A stretch of 5,502 nucleotides of DNA from IMCC26077 sp964418325 (GTDB lineage: Bacteria; Actinomycetota; Actinomycetes; Nanopelagicales; Nanopelagicaceae), in NCBI GenBank assembly GCA_964418325.1, contig CAYQLC010000046.1, positions 1-5,502 of the forward strand, in the 5' to 3' direction. Positions 5,461 to 5,502 of the stretch are shown one piece after another. Made by a program: the position numbers and the translations under genes. The notes beneath the pieces are model-generated. The model made no database searches. It saw only the letters and a program-made list of their open reading frames with translations, and was not told where the DNA came from. Each line of letters begins with the position of its first letter. Position 1 is the first letter of the stretch.

Positions 5461-5502
5461 TGGTGGGTAGTGGATTTGAACCACTGAAGGCAGAGCCGGC
5501 GG
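5461..5502 (-). tRNA. tRNA-Tyr, 3' portion (cut by the window edge)
   Basis: On the minus strand the sequence shows a short variable stem-loop GGC-TCT-GCC, then a T arm of AGTGG, TTCAAAT loop and CCACT (the B-box GGTTCAAATCC). The 3' acceptor strand ACCCACC and discriminator A end at 5461. A long variable arm makes it class II (Tyr, Leu or Ser). The CCGGCT-n-TGCCTTC style of arm is the form usual for bacterial tRNA-Tyr. The anticodon lies outside the window, so identity is inferred. The CCA end is not encoded, as is common in actinobacteria. The gene runs convergent to the regulator gene. Five T at 5452-5448 on its strand lie 8 bases past its end and may help termination. Confidence 0.82.

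Noticed and set aside
1..5502. CRISPR arrays, insertion sequences or integration sites
   Set aside because: No regularly spaced repeats, transposase-like frames, terminal inverted repeats or tRNA-end duplications were seen. The tRNA 3' end has no visible direct repeat elsewhere in the window.

Overview
The window carries a compact amino-sugar or oligosaccharide uptake and cleavage locus. Its layout matches the dasR/dasABCD chitobiose locus known from Streptomyces. One regulator gene (GntR/HutC type) reads rightward. Diverging from it is a leftward operon: a secreted solute-binding protein, two ABC permeases, and a cytoplasmic family 3 glycoside hydrolase of the NagZ type. The regulator and operon share a 169-bp divergent control region with a 16-bp near-palindrome at 4628-4643. 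It resembles the DasR operator (dre) at 12 of 16 positions. This operator match, together with gene order and orientation, is the main reason for using das names. The protein families alone would fit many sugar systems.

Organism: an actinobacterium is likely, because this gene order plus a dre-type operator is an actinobacterial arrangement. By eye the base composition is moderate (somewhat under 50% GC), and spacing is tight, with overlapping start/stop codons. That is more like small-genome aquatic actinobacteria (Nanopelagicales/acI type) than Streptomyces. The lineage assignment is inference.

Layout: 1-49 is a short intergenic piece that may hold the last codons of a rightward gene, plus a small inverted repeat. 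50-1480 (minus) is the NagZ-type hydrolase. 1477-2301 (minus) is the MalG-type permease. 2294-3208 (minus) is the MalF-type permease. 3209-3327 is a spacer with a terminator-like hairpin and a perfect TTGACA box. 3328-4575 (minus) is the binding protein. 4576-4744 is the divergent control region. 4745-5449 (plus) is the regulator. 5461-5502 (minus) is the 3' part of a class II tRNA, most likely tRNA-Tyr, cut by the window edge.

Working model: the binding protein captures an extracellular N-acetylglucosamine-containing oligosaccharide. The two permeases import it, powered by an ATPase encoded elsewhere (no ATPase gene lies here; Streptomyces das uses the shared ATPase MsiK). The hydrolase releases N-acetylglucosamine in the cytoplasm. 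The regulator represses or tunes both transcription units through the dre-like site until an amino-sugar phosphate relieves it. The ligand, the substrate and the sense of regulation are inferred from the Streptomyces system and are not visible in the sequence. The locus is best described as a streamlined variant of a known system. Its less usual points are the non-lipoprotein binding protein, the hairpin/promoter-like element after the binding-protein gene, and a second symmetric element in the regulator leader.
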